DNA of 64,000 nucleotides, taken from NCBI GenBank assembly GCA_021014945.1, contig MU266453.1:1-64000 (forward strand), given 5' to 3'. This document shows, one piece after another, positions 1 to 12,976 of the stretch. Origin of the DNA: Leucogyrophana mollusca. Its lineage: Eukaryota > Basidiomycota > Agaricomycetes > Boletales. A program made the translations under genes and the position numbers. The notes under the pieces are model-generated. The model did not search any database. It saw only the letters and a list, made by a program, of their open reading frames with translations, and was not told the origin of the DNA. Numbering within the stretch: position 1 is the first letter of the stretch; every line of letters starts with the position of its first letter.

Positions 1-846
1 TGTCAGGATCGACTAGATATGACTCCAGGAAACCACAACAAAAGACGATGAGAGAGGATAGATGATAGTATTGAGAGAGTGCTAACTAGTACAAGAAAGA
101 CCAGCGCGAAACTGGAGTGTAACGACTACTAACTACTGTATATATACCTATTGGAAATGTGCACGGACCTAGCCATGCGTAGTCCGTGAGGCGTTACTAG
201 AACGTTCCTCCGTATTTGTAATGCTACTACGAATGTCTTTACAAAATAGGAATGCGCTAAAAGGAAAGATAACTACTGGATTAGATAAGATGAAAAGATC
301 TGAAGATTAGATTAAAAGGAATCATGACAACAAGCACCTCTATGATCTATTACTCCCATTTATCTCTTCAGAGTCTCTCATGCAAACTTCCGAACTTCCA
401 ATATTGCGTTTGCTACTGTACAAATGCTTGTGCTGTGCTTTGAAGAAACAGTCGAGAGGTGTGGCACAACCAAAGGTGTCTTGAGCTGTAATCATATGTG
501 ATTCGCGGGTTGACAAGTATCATTCGATATCGCGATATACACACTCATGCGCGCCGTTACATTGCAGGACGATCATGTGATTTCCCAGAGTCCGAGGTGT
601 CTTGATGGAACGGTTCCGCGCGTTCTGCATTTTTATTCTTATTTGCTGATAGGGTTAATCCCGTGCCATCAGTGCTATGATTGGGATGGTACAACGCCAC
701 CTAATATGCAACGGACGGAAGTGCACATTCTACCTTCATCATCGGAGCGCCCAATGATCTATTCACTATAATAACCTAAAGCATATTTATGAGCGACACT
801 CGTTGTTCTCATTCTCGCTCGAATATCACATCACATCTTCAGTGCT
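1..846. other. intergenic, no gene recognised
   Basis: Only short unrelated reading frames are open here and none shows a domain or a splice pattern I recognise. The last part is presumably the upstream region of the P450 gene beginning at 847. Confidence 0.5.
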
Positions 847-3082
847 ATGATCAACCTGCCGCTTGTAATCGCTCTCTCTACATTGCTGGTCACGTCGCTG
901 TTGGTCTGGCGTCACTCAGTCTGGCGGATGACAAACCCTTCTGGTTTACCTCTTCCCCCTGGTCCCAGAGGACTACCCTTAATTGGCAACATCCTTGATA
1001 TCGACCCCGCTAGGCCTTGGCTCACATATAATGTCTGGGCTGAGAGATACGGTCAGTGTCCCATGTCATTGGAATGAATGTGAATGCGAACTGAATGCAC
1101 CTTGTCTCGCAAAGGAGATATCGTCTATTCGTCCATATTGGGCCAACGGTTTATTGTTATCAGCTCCGCCAAAGTAGCCAAGGCACTGTTCGAACAACGT
1201 TCCTCGATCTATTCAGACCGTATGGCTGCCACCTTATTTAAGCTGTAAGGTCCCTACTTTATGGCCATCGAGATAGCTGATGTTCCCCTCATGTCAGTTT
1301 CGGCGCTAACTTTATTACTGCGTTCTTGGGGTACACTGACGAATGGAGGCTCCATCAAAAACTCTTCCATCTAACCCTGCACCCTAAAGCAACAGAAAAG
1401 TATCAAGACATGTACTTGGAAGGCGTTCGCGAGCTGGTCGTGAACTTGCTGGACGGGTTTATGGATGCTACTGATGAACTGGAGGGGCACCTAACGACGT
1501 TTGTTCCCACCGTGTCTACGGATACCCTACTGGTGCTGAATGTTCTCAGGTTTTCAGCAGCTCTCATCATGGCTATTACGTACGGCTACAAAGTGACGTC
1601 TCGAGACGATCCAATAGTCAACCGCATTCGGAGGCTCGCCGACATACTCGTGACAGAAATGTCCTTGGAGCGGGCGATGCTGTTTGCTGTCTTTCCATCA
1701 CGTAGGTTTTCTCTACTCACTTTCGAGCCAGATTGGCAAATATTCGTTCGGATTGCGTTGTATTTTAGTCCTGCATCTCCCCTCATGGGTTCCTGGTATG
1801 GCATTCAAGGGAAAGACCGCCTCCACCCGAAATCTCGCGGCTGAAGTCAAAGACGTACCCTTCAAATTCGTGAAGGAACAGATGGTACTTCACTTTCGTA
1901 AAAGGACATATCATTGTCGCTCACGTTCACGGTCGGGACTCTACCAGGCTGCAGGCACCTACACCCACTCAATGGTATCAGACCTCCTTCAGAACTACGA
2001 GGACACTATCGATGGTGAACTGGAGCACGCCATAAAGGATACTGCTGCTACTGTTTACTTGGGTCAGTCCTGTTCATCCATCAGATAACCTGTCTTATTC
2101 ATTTCGGTGAACCAGCTGGAGCGGAAACGGTACGCACCATTATGTACCAATGTACATACCTTTTTAGAACAGCGGACGTTGTGTAGACGTCTGCTACCCT
2201 TCTTGTATTCATTCTCGCAATGGTCCTCTACCCAGAAGTTCAAGAACGAGCCCGCGCAGAGATCGATGCGGTGGTGGGCAGAGATGCTCTCCCTGGCTTT
2301 GAGCATCGATCCTCGCTTCCATATATCGAGGCCATCCTTCGCGAAACCATGAGATGGTATCCAGTTGCCCCCCTGGGTATGAACTTCGGTCTCTTTGCGT
2401 CCACGCCGAAGTCGGGCTTAATATATTCGAAGGGATGCCACATGCCACCTCCACGAGCGACTCTTACGACGGCTATTACATCCCGAAAGGTCTGTCTCTC
2501 GCTTGCTTCTCCTGTGTACGCCAACCAATGCCCTCTCAGGTTCCGTGGTGATGCTTAACGTGTGGTAATGGTAGTTTTCATGTTCTTGTCTCCCTTTCTC
2601 GCTCATTAGTTGTATACCAGGGGGATGTCTCGGCCATCCTCCGACCCCGATGCAGCTCGTTTTGATCCCGACCGCCACCTGCTACCAAACGGACAGCTCT
2701 CACCTGATGTTAACAATGCCCCTGTCTTTGGGCTCGGGCGCAGAGCATGGTGAGTCAAGTTCACGGTAACTTCGCACGACGATTGACCGCAGAAATCCTC
2801 CAGCCCGGGCAGATTTTTCGCTGAGGGGTCGATGTGGGCTGCTGCCGTGACGATGCTTTCTACCTTGCGCTTTTCACCGGAAGTAGATGCAAATGGGAAG
2901 TATGTCGAGGTGAAATCGGAATTTATACCAGGTGTTGCTATGTACGTGGCCAATTTCTGGGGCTCTGATTCCTCGACACTGATCTAACTTCCGGTAGCCG
3001 CCCGAAACCCTTTAAATGTTGCATCACGAGCATCTCTGCTGAGAGGGAGAGGGATATCCGGGCGAGTAGGCAATCATTTTGA
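847..3082 (+). CDS. cytochrome P450 monooxygenase, CYP64-like clan
   Basis: Heme-thiolate monooxygenase, probably anchored in the ER by the N-terminal hydrophobic stretch (residues about 1-22), followed by the proline hinge LPLPPGPRGLPLIGN. About eleven short introns are needed. Visible motifs are the I-helix AGAET (after 2100), K-helix ETMR (near 2345) and heme-binding FGLGRRACPG. The Cys codon of the heme motif is split by an intron (2750-2803), so a raw frame search misses it and the gene looks truncated. The C-terminus ends at TGA 3080-3082 after a PKPFKC-type tail. All motifs are intact, so I read it as functional. The substrate cannot be told. It runs convergently toward a flavin monooxygenase gene, which may mean a shared oxidative pathway or only proximity. 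Confidence 0.9.
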
Positions 3083-3551
3083 CGTACACCATCTACCGCG
3101 CCGCATTCTTTGGTCAAGGCAAGCCGATTATCACGGTGCAACGAGAATACAATTGACGAGTTTGTGTTTTTCACGTGCATCACTATAATATGCAGCTAGC
3201 TATGTGTGTAAAGTATATGTATATTAGTACCCTAGATGTACGGTGAACAAGAAAGTGCTTGGGTTGCAAAACGTGAAGTGCAAACCTGTTCGGTGGGGAC
3301 CATGACTCCCAATTTCATGCCTGCAGACGTTCTGTGACTCGTCGGTGCGCGTTATGGTGCAATGGCGTTGACCCTCATGTATGACAATTCAATCTGCGCG
3401 CATCGTCACGACGCATGGGCTGAACGGGACACTCGAAGAGCAATACGAAGAGTCTGAGGGGAAAGTCCGCGGTCTGCTCAAGAAGCCGTTTTCGATGAAG
3501 AGAAGGAGCTGGATTATGAGAGTTCTGAGGTTTTGGCCGAGCTGATTGGTA
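3083..3551. other. intergenic between convergent genes
   Basis: The 3' ends of the P450 and the FAD monooxygenase face each other across this stretch. It should hold both 3' UTRs; no further gene is seen. Confidence 0.5.
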
Positions 3552-5666
3552 TTAGAGAGGGTTGAAAATCAAACCAAAATACTTCTCCAGTCCCTGTGCC
3601 CCGCTGACAATCGCACCAACGACCCCGTCGGGCCTCACAACCACGACTCGAGTCTGCCCCTCCTTCACCAGATATCCGCCATACGCGTATCCACCCTCAT
3701 CAACCAAGGTGAGGTCCCCTGTAGTGGTCGAAGATGGCGCGGCAGGGGAAGGAAGCACGACCGCTGATCGCAGGACACTTGAGTCGTACTGACTCAGAGC
3801 GGATAGCAGTGGAGCAGCAGATGCGGAGTCTGCCGCAAAGATAAGCACAGTGTGGTATGCAGGACGGAATATGTCGAAGAGCCGAGTAGGCTCCCCATCA
3901 CCGCGGGTCAGCCTCGGGGCATCAGGAGCCCTGTCGCCCGCGATCAGGACACCTTCCTGGAGGAGCCCGTACGCGTTGACCGGACCGGCATCGGAGAACT
4001 CGTCGACGACAATCGGGCTATAGCGGTAGTTCACCCCGAGCATGTAGAGCTTCTGTCCACGTGACATCGTTTTGTCGAGAATTGCGGTCGTCAGTTCCAA
4101 CATCTCAGCAATCACTGGGAGCCGTTCAGTGGTGTAGGTGGATAGGAGGGATGCGGGAGAGAGGCCTTTCTGGACGAGGGCGATCTTCCAGCTAAGGTTA
4201 AACTACGGCGTGGTTAAGTGTCTGGAACACAAAAGGAACACGATTTCTTACGGAATCTTGGACGCTCGAGTTGAGACCCTGGCCTCCAGTGGGACTGTGA
4301 ACGCTATAAAGAGGGCAGTCAGCCTAACCTTGAGAAGAATCTCCACAGCAGACTCACTGGGCAGCATCTAGCAGGAAGTATTAATATCAGTGAATACTTT
4401 TCGCGGGCCACAGACCACGACGTACCTCCAGCAATGAAAACCCTGCCTTCACCAAATTTATTGACCATGCGAATGTTGGGGCTGAATTGGGATACCCAAA
4501 CAAGCTCCTTGAACTCGATCTCAGTACCAGTGACCTCCCGTATGGCCTGATAAAGCGCCTCCTTGTCGGTCGCCAACTTTGCACTGTCGAACCCCTGCCC
4601 GGTAAGAATAAATTGGAAACCATCTTCGCCTACTTCTTCTGTCGGACGGAGCATAACACTGCGCAGAGTCAGCTCTGTTACACTCTTCAAAGGGAACGCC
4701 TACCCCTTCTCCTCTGGTCCATCCCCGCTCGCAAAGCGGTGCCAATGCTGTTGATATACAGATTTGAGGTACAGTATCAGCGCCAGGGTGGATGGGACGC
4801 ACCACTCTATCGATTCCTTTGCCCTTCAAGCGAATGTCTCCCGTTACGAAATGCACCTCGTCCCTAGTTTCACCAAGGAAGGTCAGACCTAGCCGTTTAC
4901 GAGTGACGCCTACCGCCATCGAACGAAGCGTGAATCACAGCGCCTGTTAGAGATATTTCTGGGGACGCACCTCGCGCTCCATCGGTTCCGATAAGCCAGC
5001 TAGCTTCGATCGTCTCCAAGACTTCTCCGCTGCCTTGCTGTTTGGCAACCTTTGCTATGACACCGTCACTGTTCTGCTCAAATGAGCGTAGCTCGGTGCC
5101 AACTTCTACAAAAACGCCAAACTTCTCGAGGTGTGATCGCAAAATCGCTTCGAGAGTCTGCTGCCCAATCAATTTCGGGTTGAACTGCAAATGCGCGCTC
5201 GGATGAGCAAAAGCGTGGGTTAGGGACCGTGACGCACTATTGGGATTGCCGGTGTAGGTTCTGTATATGGGATCGCGTGGAACGACTTTAGAGGCTCGAC
5301 AGTTCCCGGCTTATAAACTTGGGTCAATAGTAAAGGTTGTACAACCTCGTCCACTTCAGGCACTTCTAGAAAGTGAAAAAGCTCAAGCGATCGTGGCTGC
5401 ACAAGGCCCGTAGGTGTGATGTGAGGGGGCTACAGCAGGAGGTAAGCACAGAGCACATACGAAGATTCCTGGGCCGCGCTGGCCGATGCGGTAGTGAGGC
5501 TCTTTATCGATGATGCGTACGGACACCCCATTGCGGAGGAGTGTCAAAGCGGCGACGAGACCTGCTGGACCAGCGCCAGCCTAAGTTCAACGATTAGCTT
5601 GATCCCACCAGGAGACAGAAGGAAGGATGTACTTACAACAAGAACAGGAGCAGGCGATGTAGTCAT
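3552..5666 (-). CDS. FAD-dependent aromatic monooxygenase (phenol 2-monooxygenase-like)
   Basis: Flavoprotein hydroxylase of the PHBH/phenol hydroxylase family, expected to hydroxylate an aromatic or polyketide ring with NAD(P)H and O2. The short first exon (ATG at 5666) ends before a GAGPAGL dinucleotide-binding motif. LIGTDGARG (DG motif) lies near 4960, and the FAD-ribityl motif is split over exons as FIAGDAA then HVHSPTGGQGLN. The last long exon (3552 to about 4180) carries the thioredoxin-like C-terminal domain of phenol hydroxylases. About nine introns are needed and every conserved motif is recovered, so the gene appears complete. The substrate is unknown; convergence with the P450 is a weak hint of joint action. 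Confidence 0.9.
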
Positions 5667-7176
5667 GATTGAATGTCACTGTGTGGGGGTAGAATGTTAT
5701 ATGATAAATTCCAGAGTCGTATTTCACCCTTTTATACCCTCTTTGAGGGTGTCTGGAATGATGCAGGGGTTGTAAACTGCATGCAAATACAGCTTACGAC
5801 GACGCGTGGGAGGGGGGTGAATTAGGAGGACAGTGGCCAGCGCACCCGAAGACACAGGCCCTCATACGCACCGGAGTTGCCGATGCAGATCGTAAGCCAT
5901 GAATCATGATCCACTATATCTGCCTGGATTCGAATGTACAGCATTTGAATTCTCAGTACTGCTTTCTGCATGCAGTCGGGAGGTTGCTAGGTTAGAGATG
6001 CCAACGTCAACCAAGTTAGAGTTCAGTTATTTACATGCCGTATAGTGCCGTATGTCCCATCCATCATGACATTCACATCTGACTAATTTCTGGTTTTCCC
6101 AGTGAGTGTTGATGTTGTCTTGCGCGTTGCTTCGGCTGCACAGTTACCAGGAGGTTCTAAACAAATGTCTCCATCCGTGGAGGAGCACTGGCATTCCAAG
6201 GGTTTTTCAAAGACCGACGCCATGATGTCGCTCAAGCACTCACCCTGGCACTCACCAGCAACGACTACACTGGCGCCTTTCCTTTGCAACCCTGCTGGGA
6301 CCGCATCTCAAGACGGCGAACAGTGCATAAACCGTTGTGGTTCGCATGACTCAACACACCTTTGCATGCTCATTCCTCTGCTGAGCTTGATTTCTGCTTC
6401 TTCCCCTCGAACTCTTGCTGTAACCCCGGCAACTGCTCGCAGATGCTCGCACTAGGAATTTGAAAGACAACACCTTGCACCTGAACATCTTGGTGACGAT
6501 CTGCCAAACTGATCTGTAATGGCATGCAATCTCGCGGTTTAGCCCCACGGTCGATGCCTCATCACACGTCCTGGCTTCAGCGTAACCGGGCGGTGCGCGT
6601 GGTGCTAGCGTTCCGCAAGTGCCTTCTGAGCAACTCCTGATTGCGTGCAGCTCCACCAATCACTAATATCGCCTCTCAAGATCCAGGGTGCGCGCTCTCG
6701 TCAAAATTGTTCTGTTAGTTATTGAGTGCGACACGTTTGCGCCAGCATGACTCGCAAGGAGAGCACGTAGAAGGACCAAAAGGATGACTAGGACTGGCGT
6801 AAGCACCAGGCCTTCAGCCGTGTGTACATTCCAATATTAATATTAAGGACAAATTTTGATTATGACAACAGAGAACGGAAGGCCACTCAGAGCCTTAGGT
6901 TGATCGCCCGTGAAAGATATTCCTTCACCATGTATGAAGTGATCCTATGTTCTGTCGTACATGCTATTGGACTGCATATCCATTTGTGTGAACGATCATC
7001 GATCAACATGTCCTCAATGCTTGAGTTCGGCTGTGTGAGACGTGCCCTCACGAGCTCTGTAGGTTTTGAGATGTGAGGAGCTTCGTCGAAATCGTTGTGT
7101 CGAGTTCTCTCCTTTGACATTCTGTACACGGGTATATAGCTTGTTTTTACATAGTCCACCCGCTGGCCACCGCGTA
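5667..7176. other. intergenic, with possible exons of an unidentified Cys-rich gene
   Basis: No gene is firmly supported over 1.5 kb. Between about 6083 and 6660 on the minus strand there are stretches rich in Cys (for example GECQGEC and ECQCSSTDGDIC) with plausible acceptor sites, but I could not join them into one open frame. The rest, 5667-6080 and 6660-7176, shows nothing recognisable. Confidence 0.3.
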
Positions 7177-7968
<792 letters not shown>

Positions 7969-8051
7969 CGTGAACAAGTTTATATCGGCAATTGCCGGTT
8001 ATCTTTGTCGGCTCACACGAGCGCCCGCTAATCTTTAGCGGCTTGGAGGTC
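7969..8051. promoter_or_regulatory. 83-bp bidirectional intergenic region
   Basis: The start codons of cytidine deaminase (minus) and nicotinamide riboside kinase (plus) are separated by 83 bp. Both 5' UTRs and core promoters must fit here or overlap the neighbouring gene. No clear TATA box is seen. Confidence 0.6.
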
Positions 8052-9118
8052 ATGAGCAAAGTCATTCTTGTCGGGGTTGGGTAAGAGAGCAAATTCCAAG
8101 CTGTGTGTATCGCTGATGCGTTCAGAGGAGCGACGTGCTCGGGGAAAACAACATTAGCCAAGCACCTCAAGCGAATCCTGCCAAACAGTGTTATCATACA
8201 CCAAGATGTCCGTTTCTTCACCCCGTCTCACCACTTGACTCACTCACCAAAACGAGACAGGACTTTGCACCAGTGCGTTTCATCCGACATTCACAGTGAC
8301 AGCTCTGATTCGACGCATTAGCCACAAGACCTGGTACCCGTCCACCCCGTCTATCAGGTGCAAGACTGGGACGCTGCGCCGGGCGCGATCGAATGGCCGA
8401 GGCTCGTAAAGTTCCTGAAGGACGTCAAGGCGGATGGAAAGATACCGCCCGATCACAAGTCCCACGACCACTTGAACGAGCAGAAAGATGTACCCATTTC
8501 CGACGAGTCTTTTGCGCGGCTGCGTGCCGAGTTTGAGAGGATCGCGGAGGAAAAGAAGAGTGCAGGCGAAGAAGTCGTGTGGGGCCTCGTTGATGGTTTC
8601 TTGCTTTATTGGCACCAGGTGTGTGTGGTTTGTGACGTTAGAATTGCCCAATCCTGGAGTTGCGGCGATGATGCAGGAAGTCATAGATCAATTAGACGTT
8701 CGCATATTTTTACGTGTCCCACACGATGTGCTTAAACAACGACGGCATGAACGACATGGATACCATACAGCAGGTAAGAGCGACCCGCACTTGGCTCCGC
8801 TCTATGTTCGTCACTGACCCTTCCTCCTAACCCTATCCACCCTATCCCCGCATCCACCACCTCCACTCTTGTTCCACATCGCCGCATGGAGTTCAATCCG
8901 ACCCAGAAGGCTCCCTGTGGCGAGATCCACCGCACTACTGGGAGCAGATCGTATACCCCGCGTACGTCGATGCCCACCAGCCCCTGTTCGAGCACGGGGA
9001 CGTAGAGAAGGGGCGGTACGTGGAGGAGAAGGTGAAGGGGCTTGTGTTGCTAGAAGGCGACGATATTACGATGACGGAGATGGTAGAGCGTAGCTGTGAG
9101 GTACTGAAAGGCATGTGA
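8052..9118 (+). CDS. NRK1: nicotinamide riboside kinase
   Basis: Phosphorylates nicotinamide riboside to NMN in NAD salvage. The first coding exon, MSKVILVGVG, is joined to a Walker A loop GATCSGKTT; the joined sequence then reads IIHQDDFAPP, the conserved acidic stretch of NRK proteins, and VYQVQDWDAAPGAIEW. WGLVDGFLLYW and the LID-like region RVPHDVLKQRRHERHGY follow. The last exon (about 8896-9118) encodes the LWRDPPHYWEQIVYPAYVDAH segment diagnostic of NRK1-type kinases. Six short introns are needed. Stop is TGA 9116-9118. The gene is complete and faces a pyrimidine salvage gene across a very short shared promoter. Confidence 0.92.
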
Positions 9119-9437
9119 ATTGTTTCAAGGGGGCGGGTTTGTGGGAAGCCGACGAACGGGCCTGCAGTTCACTAAACGTTAATCATGAACCTTTGTGCGA
9201 CAGTCAGTATCGGCCGAGGTCTACTGGGCTCCTGCAGCTGACGCCCCATGTATGTACGCATCTAAGTAAAGCGCAATGGCAAAACGTCTATCCCTACTCT
9301 CCTTCCCCATCGGCGTGCCATCCTGGTCCGGAGCCCGGAGGCATCCTTCCGTTTCTCGCAGTGCAGCCGACCGGAAAAGCCGGTTGATTACCTAATTTTA
9401 CCCGCAAATCACATGCCAGCGTGCTAATTAAAAACCG

Positions 9438-9457
9438 ATTGGCTGCCGGTATAAGTA
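9438..9457 (+). promoter_or_regulatory. CCAAT (inverted) and TATA elements upstream of fumarate reductase
   Basis: An ATTGG (reverse CCAAT) at 9438-9442 is followed by TATAAGTA at 9450-9457, about 90 bp before the start codon at 9548. Spacing fits a fungal core promoter; function is inferred. The rest of the 9119-9547 gap shows no gene. Confidence 0.4.
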
Positions 9458-9547
9458 CTTCATCGGGAATCGCTCCCCCGCACGCCGTTTCTCCATCTTC
9501 GTCCTTTACCTCCACCATCCTCATCCCTCTACCACACAATCACAGAA

Positions 9548-11710
9548 ATGGCACAGGTCATCGTCGTCGGTGGCGGTCTCGCTGGTCTATCTGCCGCACA
9601 CACTCTGCTTGAGCGTGGTGCTAATGTTCTGTTGCTTGACAAACAAGGGTGCGTGTGGAGTTTGGCTGAGGCTTTTTTTGGTCGTGTTTCGCTGATACGA
9701 GTTGGACTGGGATAGGTTCATGGGCGGTAACTCTACAAAGGCCACCTCTGGAATCAACGGCGCTGGAACGCAGACACAGCAAGAGGCTGGCATTCCTGAC
9801 AACGCCAAGATCTTCTTCGAGGACACGAAGAAATCCGTGAGTAACCCTTTCTGATGTTTCAGAACCATTATGGAGCGTTGAATGAACCACTACCCTCAGG
9901 CCCGTGATCTCGCTCGCGACGACCTCATCCAGGTTCTGACAGGACGCTCAGGTGACGCTGTCAACTGGCTGCAGAACAAATTCGGCCTCGACCTCTCCAA
10001 GGTCGCTCGTTTGGGAGGCCACAGTCAACCTCGTACGCACCGTGGCAATGCTCAGTTCCCCGGAATGGTATGTAGACCGACAATCCTCCAGACCAAGCAC
10101 CATGTCTTATCTCCGCATCCCTTCCGCCTTTAGGTCATCACTTACGCCCAAATGGAGCGCCTCGAGGACCTTTCTGTCAGCCAGCCCGACCGAGTGAAGA
10201 TCTACAAGAAGTCCCGTGTCACGAAGCTTCTCAAAGACGAGTCTGGTGGTGTCATCGGTGTCGAGTACGTACGCAGCGGAAAGACCGAAACCGCCTACGG
10301 ACCCGTCATCCTCGCTACCGGAGGGTACGCAGCCGACTTTACCTCGGATTCCCTGCTCAAGAAACATCGTCCGGAGTACTACGAGCTGCCTACGACGAAC
10401 GGCGACCACTGTACTGGTGACGGACAGAAGATGGCCATGGCCATTGGTGCGAGCGCCATCGATATGGAGAAGGTGCAAGTGCACCCGACTGGGCTGGTCG
10501 ACCCCAACGAGCCGGATGCCAAAGTGAAGTTCTTGGCTGCCGAGGCACTTCGGGGTGTCGGTGGCTTGCTGCTGGACAAGAACGGTGACCGGTTCGTCGA
10601 TGAGCTGCAGCATCGTGATTATGTTACTGGGAAGATTTGGGAGAACGGGAAGGTGAGAGTCTCAGTGCGCCCGTGCGCGCATGCGAAGCTGACTGTGCAT
10701 GTGGTGTGAAGTATCCGATCCGACTGATACTCAACGGCCAAGCGTCGAGCGAGATCGAGTGGCATTGCAAACACTATGTTGGCCGTGGGCTCATGAAGCG
10801 CTTTGAGAGCGGTGAGGCACTTGCCAAGGAAATGGGCATCAAGCCCGAGTACCTCAAGAAGACCTTTGACACGTACAATGCTGGTGTCAAGGCCAAGAAG
10901 GACCCCTTTGGCAAGAAAGTACGCCTTTCGATTTAATACATCCCATCCCTACCAACTGACCCTATGTATAGTTCTTCTCCTCTGGCGAATGGTCCATGAA
11001 CGACTATTTCAACGTTGCCATAATGACTCCTGTCCTCCACTACACTATGGGAGGCCTCGAAATTGACGCCGAATCGCGCGTCATCGGCTCTTCAGGCAAG
11101 CCTATCCCAGGATTGTTCGCGTCGGGTGAAGTAGCCGGCGGTGTGCACGGCGCAAACAGACTTGGAGGCTCGTCGCTTTTGGGATGTGTAGTGTTCGGCA
11201 GGGTGTCGGGAGACAGCGCTGCTGCATATCTGCTGCAAGCGACGGGCGCGGCTCTGCAGAAGGCGGGTGGACGACTTGGGGCCATTGCGGGACAACTCGA
11301 GTCGAAGCCTGCACCTGCATCGACGTCCGCCTCCGCACCTGCGCAGTCGTCGTCGTCGGGGGCAGTGAAGGAGTTCACTGCCGCGGATGTTGCAAAGCAC
11401 AACAAGAAGGACGACATCTGGGTCATCGTCAATGGCCAGGTGTTGGACGTCACGTCGGTGAGTCATCTTGTACGGTTCTATTTAGTGTTATTCTAATAAG
11501 TCGAAACTAGTTCCTGCCTGATCACCCCGGAGGAGAGAAAGCTATCATTTTGTATGCTGGTCGGGATGCCACGGAGGAGTTTAACATGCTCCACGATCCC
11601 AAGGTAAGCTCTCCTCAGCTAACGGCAGCTTGCCACCAAAGCTCACGTCGCGGTTGCAGGTCATCCCAAGATACGCACCAGACTCTGTCATTGGCAACTT
11701 CAAGAAGTAA
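9548..11710 (+). CDS. fumarate reductase (soluble flavoprotein) with C-terminal cytochrome b5 domain
   Basis: FAD enzyme reducing fumarate to succinate, which reoxidises cofactors when oxygen is short. The N-terminus [20 protein letters not shown] is the FAD fold, with [13 protein letters not shown] after the first intron. HPTGLVDP and the active-site part near 10480-10620 follow, then [10 protein letters not shown] and [20 protein letters not shown] with the flavin-binding and catalytic segment. A linker rich in Ala, Ser and Pro (11300-11365) leads to a cytochrome b5 domain with FLPDHPGG heme ligand motif and [15 protein letters not shown] end. Seven or so introns. This is the Osm1/FRD-b5 architecture known in fungi. 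No signal peptide is obvious, so cytosol is the likeliest place. Confidence 0.93.
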
Positions 11711-12976
11711 ACCAATGCACGTGTCTCAAAACATCGTAGAGGAGGGGGAGCTGTATTGCATCTCATTTTTGTGTCTCGGCGCATATCTATATTTTCTCTG
11801 TTACGCCTGATGGCTGCTGTGATCCCTATGTAGCGTTGTAATCTGCCATTATCATACCATTTCCTGTGCGCGAGAGCCAGATGAGTGCACGCTGCGACAC
11901 TGGCGCTGTGATGTACAACTCTGAACCCACAGTCAACCATGTCGCGATGTAATTGACGCCTCAACTGCTCAGTGCCCCCCATCACCCCTAACACCCAATT
12001 TCGACCCGTCCCGGATCAAACAACTCCCAAGCTACCGCGGTCGAACTAGCCGACGCCAATCATCGACAGATAGCACTGCCAGGCCATGCCATCCAAGTTG
12101 CCACCACCGTCCCCATGAGCTCCTTGATGGACAGTTGCCCCTCGGGTCGTGACCGTCGCCCTTGAGTACACGGCGGTGGGGACCTTCGATGACGGCGGGA
12201 CGCCGGATGATAGGCGCTTGTATGTCTACGCTAGTGGCTCTGCGAGGGCTTGATGATAGGACGGGGCGTGACTGTCACTATACGATAATATGACTGTGCT
12301 GGGAAGCACTGCGTACGCCCAAGAATTTCGCTAGTGAGTGTGCTTCCTCATTATTTGGAAGGAACGACTGTCTTCCTTCTAAATGGTCCGCCTACGGGAG
12401 ACTAGACTACTGCTTCCTCCTGGACTTTTGCGGGTGGCCTGTGACGAGATACCTACCGCCTGTAAGATGATTTGGGGTACCTGGCCCTCAATTAAGCCTT
12501 GCGCTCGTAAACGCTGTCAATTCTAGCTGGATACAGAAGTGGTTGGGCGGCGATAAGGCAGATGCTGAGACAGCAGGTCGTAATTCGGCTCGTCCGAGTC
12601 GCAACTTCGCCAGAGGGAGTGGATATATCGGGGCAAGATTTGTCAGCTGAGATAGAGATGAGCGTCTACCGGGAACGCTATAGCTTTTGTTTACCGTTCG
12701 GACGCTCAAGTCGTACCACCATCATCTCCAGCGACACCGCAAATTCCCCTCCAATCGCCCGCTCGCTGATGTCGCCCGCATCGTTGCCCGTATAGCTGTG
12801 GCGTCCATTTCCCACTTGTACCAACAACAACACCCACCCACCGCCTCAGTTACAGTCCCAGCATCTTTTTCTCTTTCGCTAGTAGTACCGCTGTTGTGTT
12901 TTTAAATCGGTTGCAGTTTTGCAATCCAGGTTTGCTGCCCCACCGTCTTCTGAACCCTTGAATTATACATCCGACC
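11711..12976. other. intergenic, no gene recognised
   Basis: About 1.3 kb with short frames only. It must contain the fumarate reductase 3' UTR and the promoter of the ankyrin gene; I see nothing else I can name. Confidence 0.5.

Noticed and set aside
2701..3082. P450 gene 1 as truncated before the heme motif
   Set aside because: The Cys is rebuilt across intron 2750-2803 and the C-terminal exon is present.
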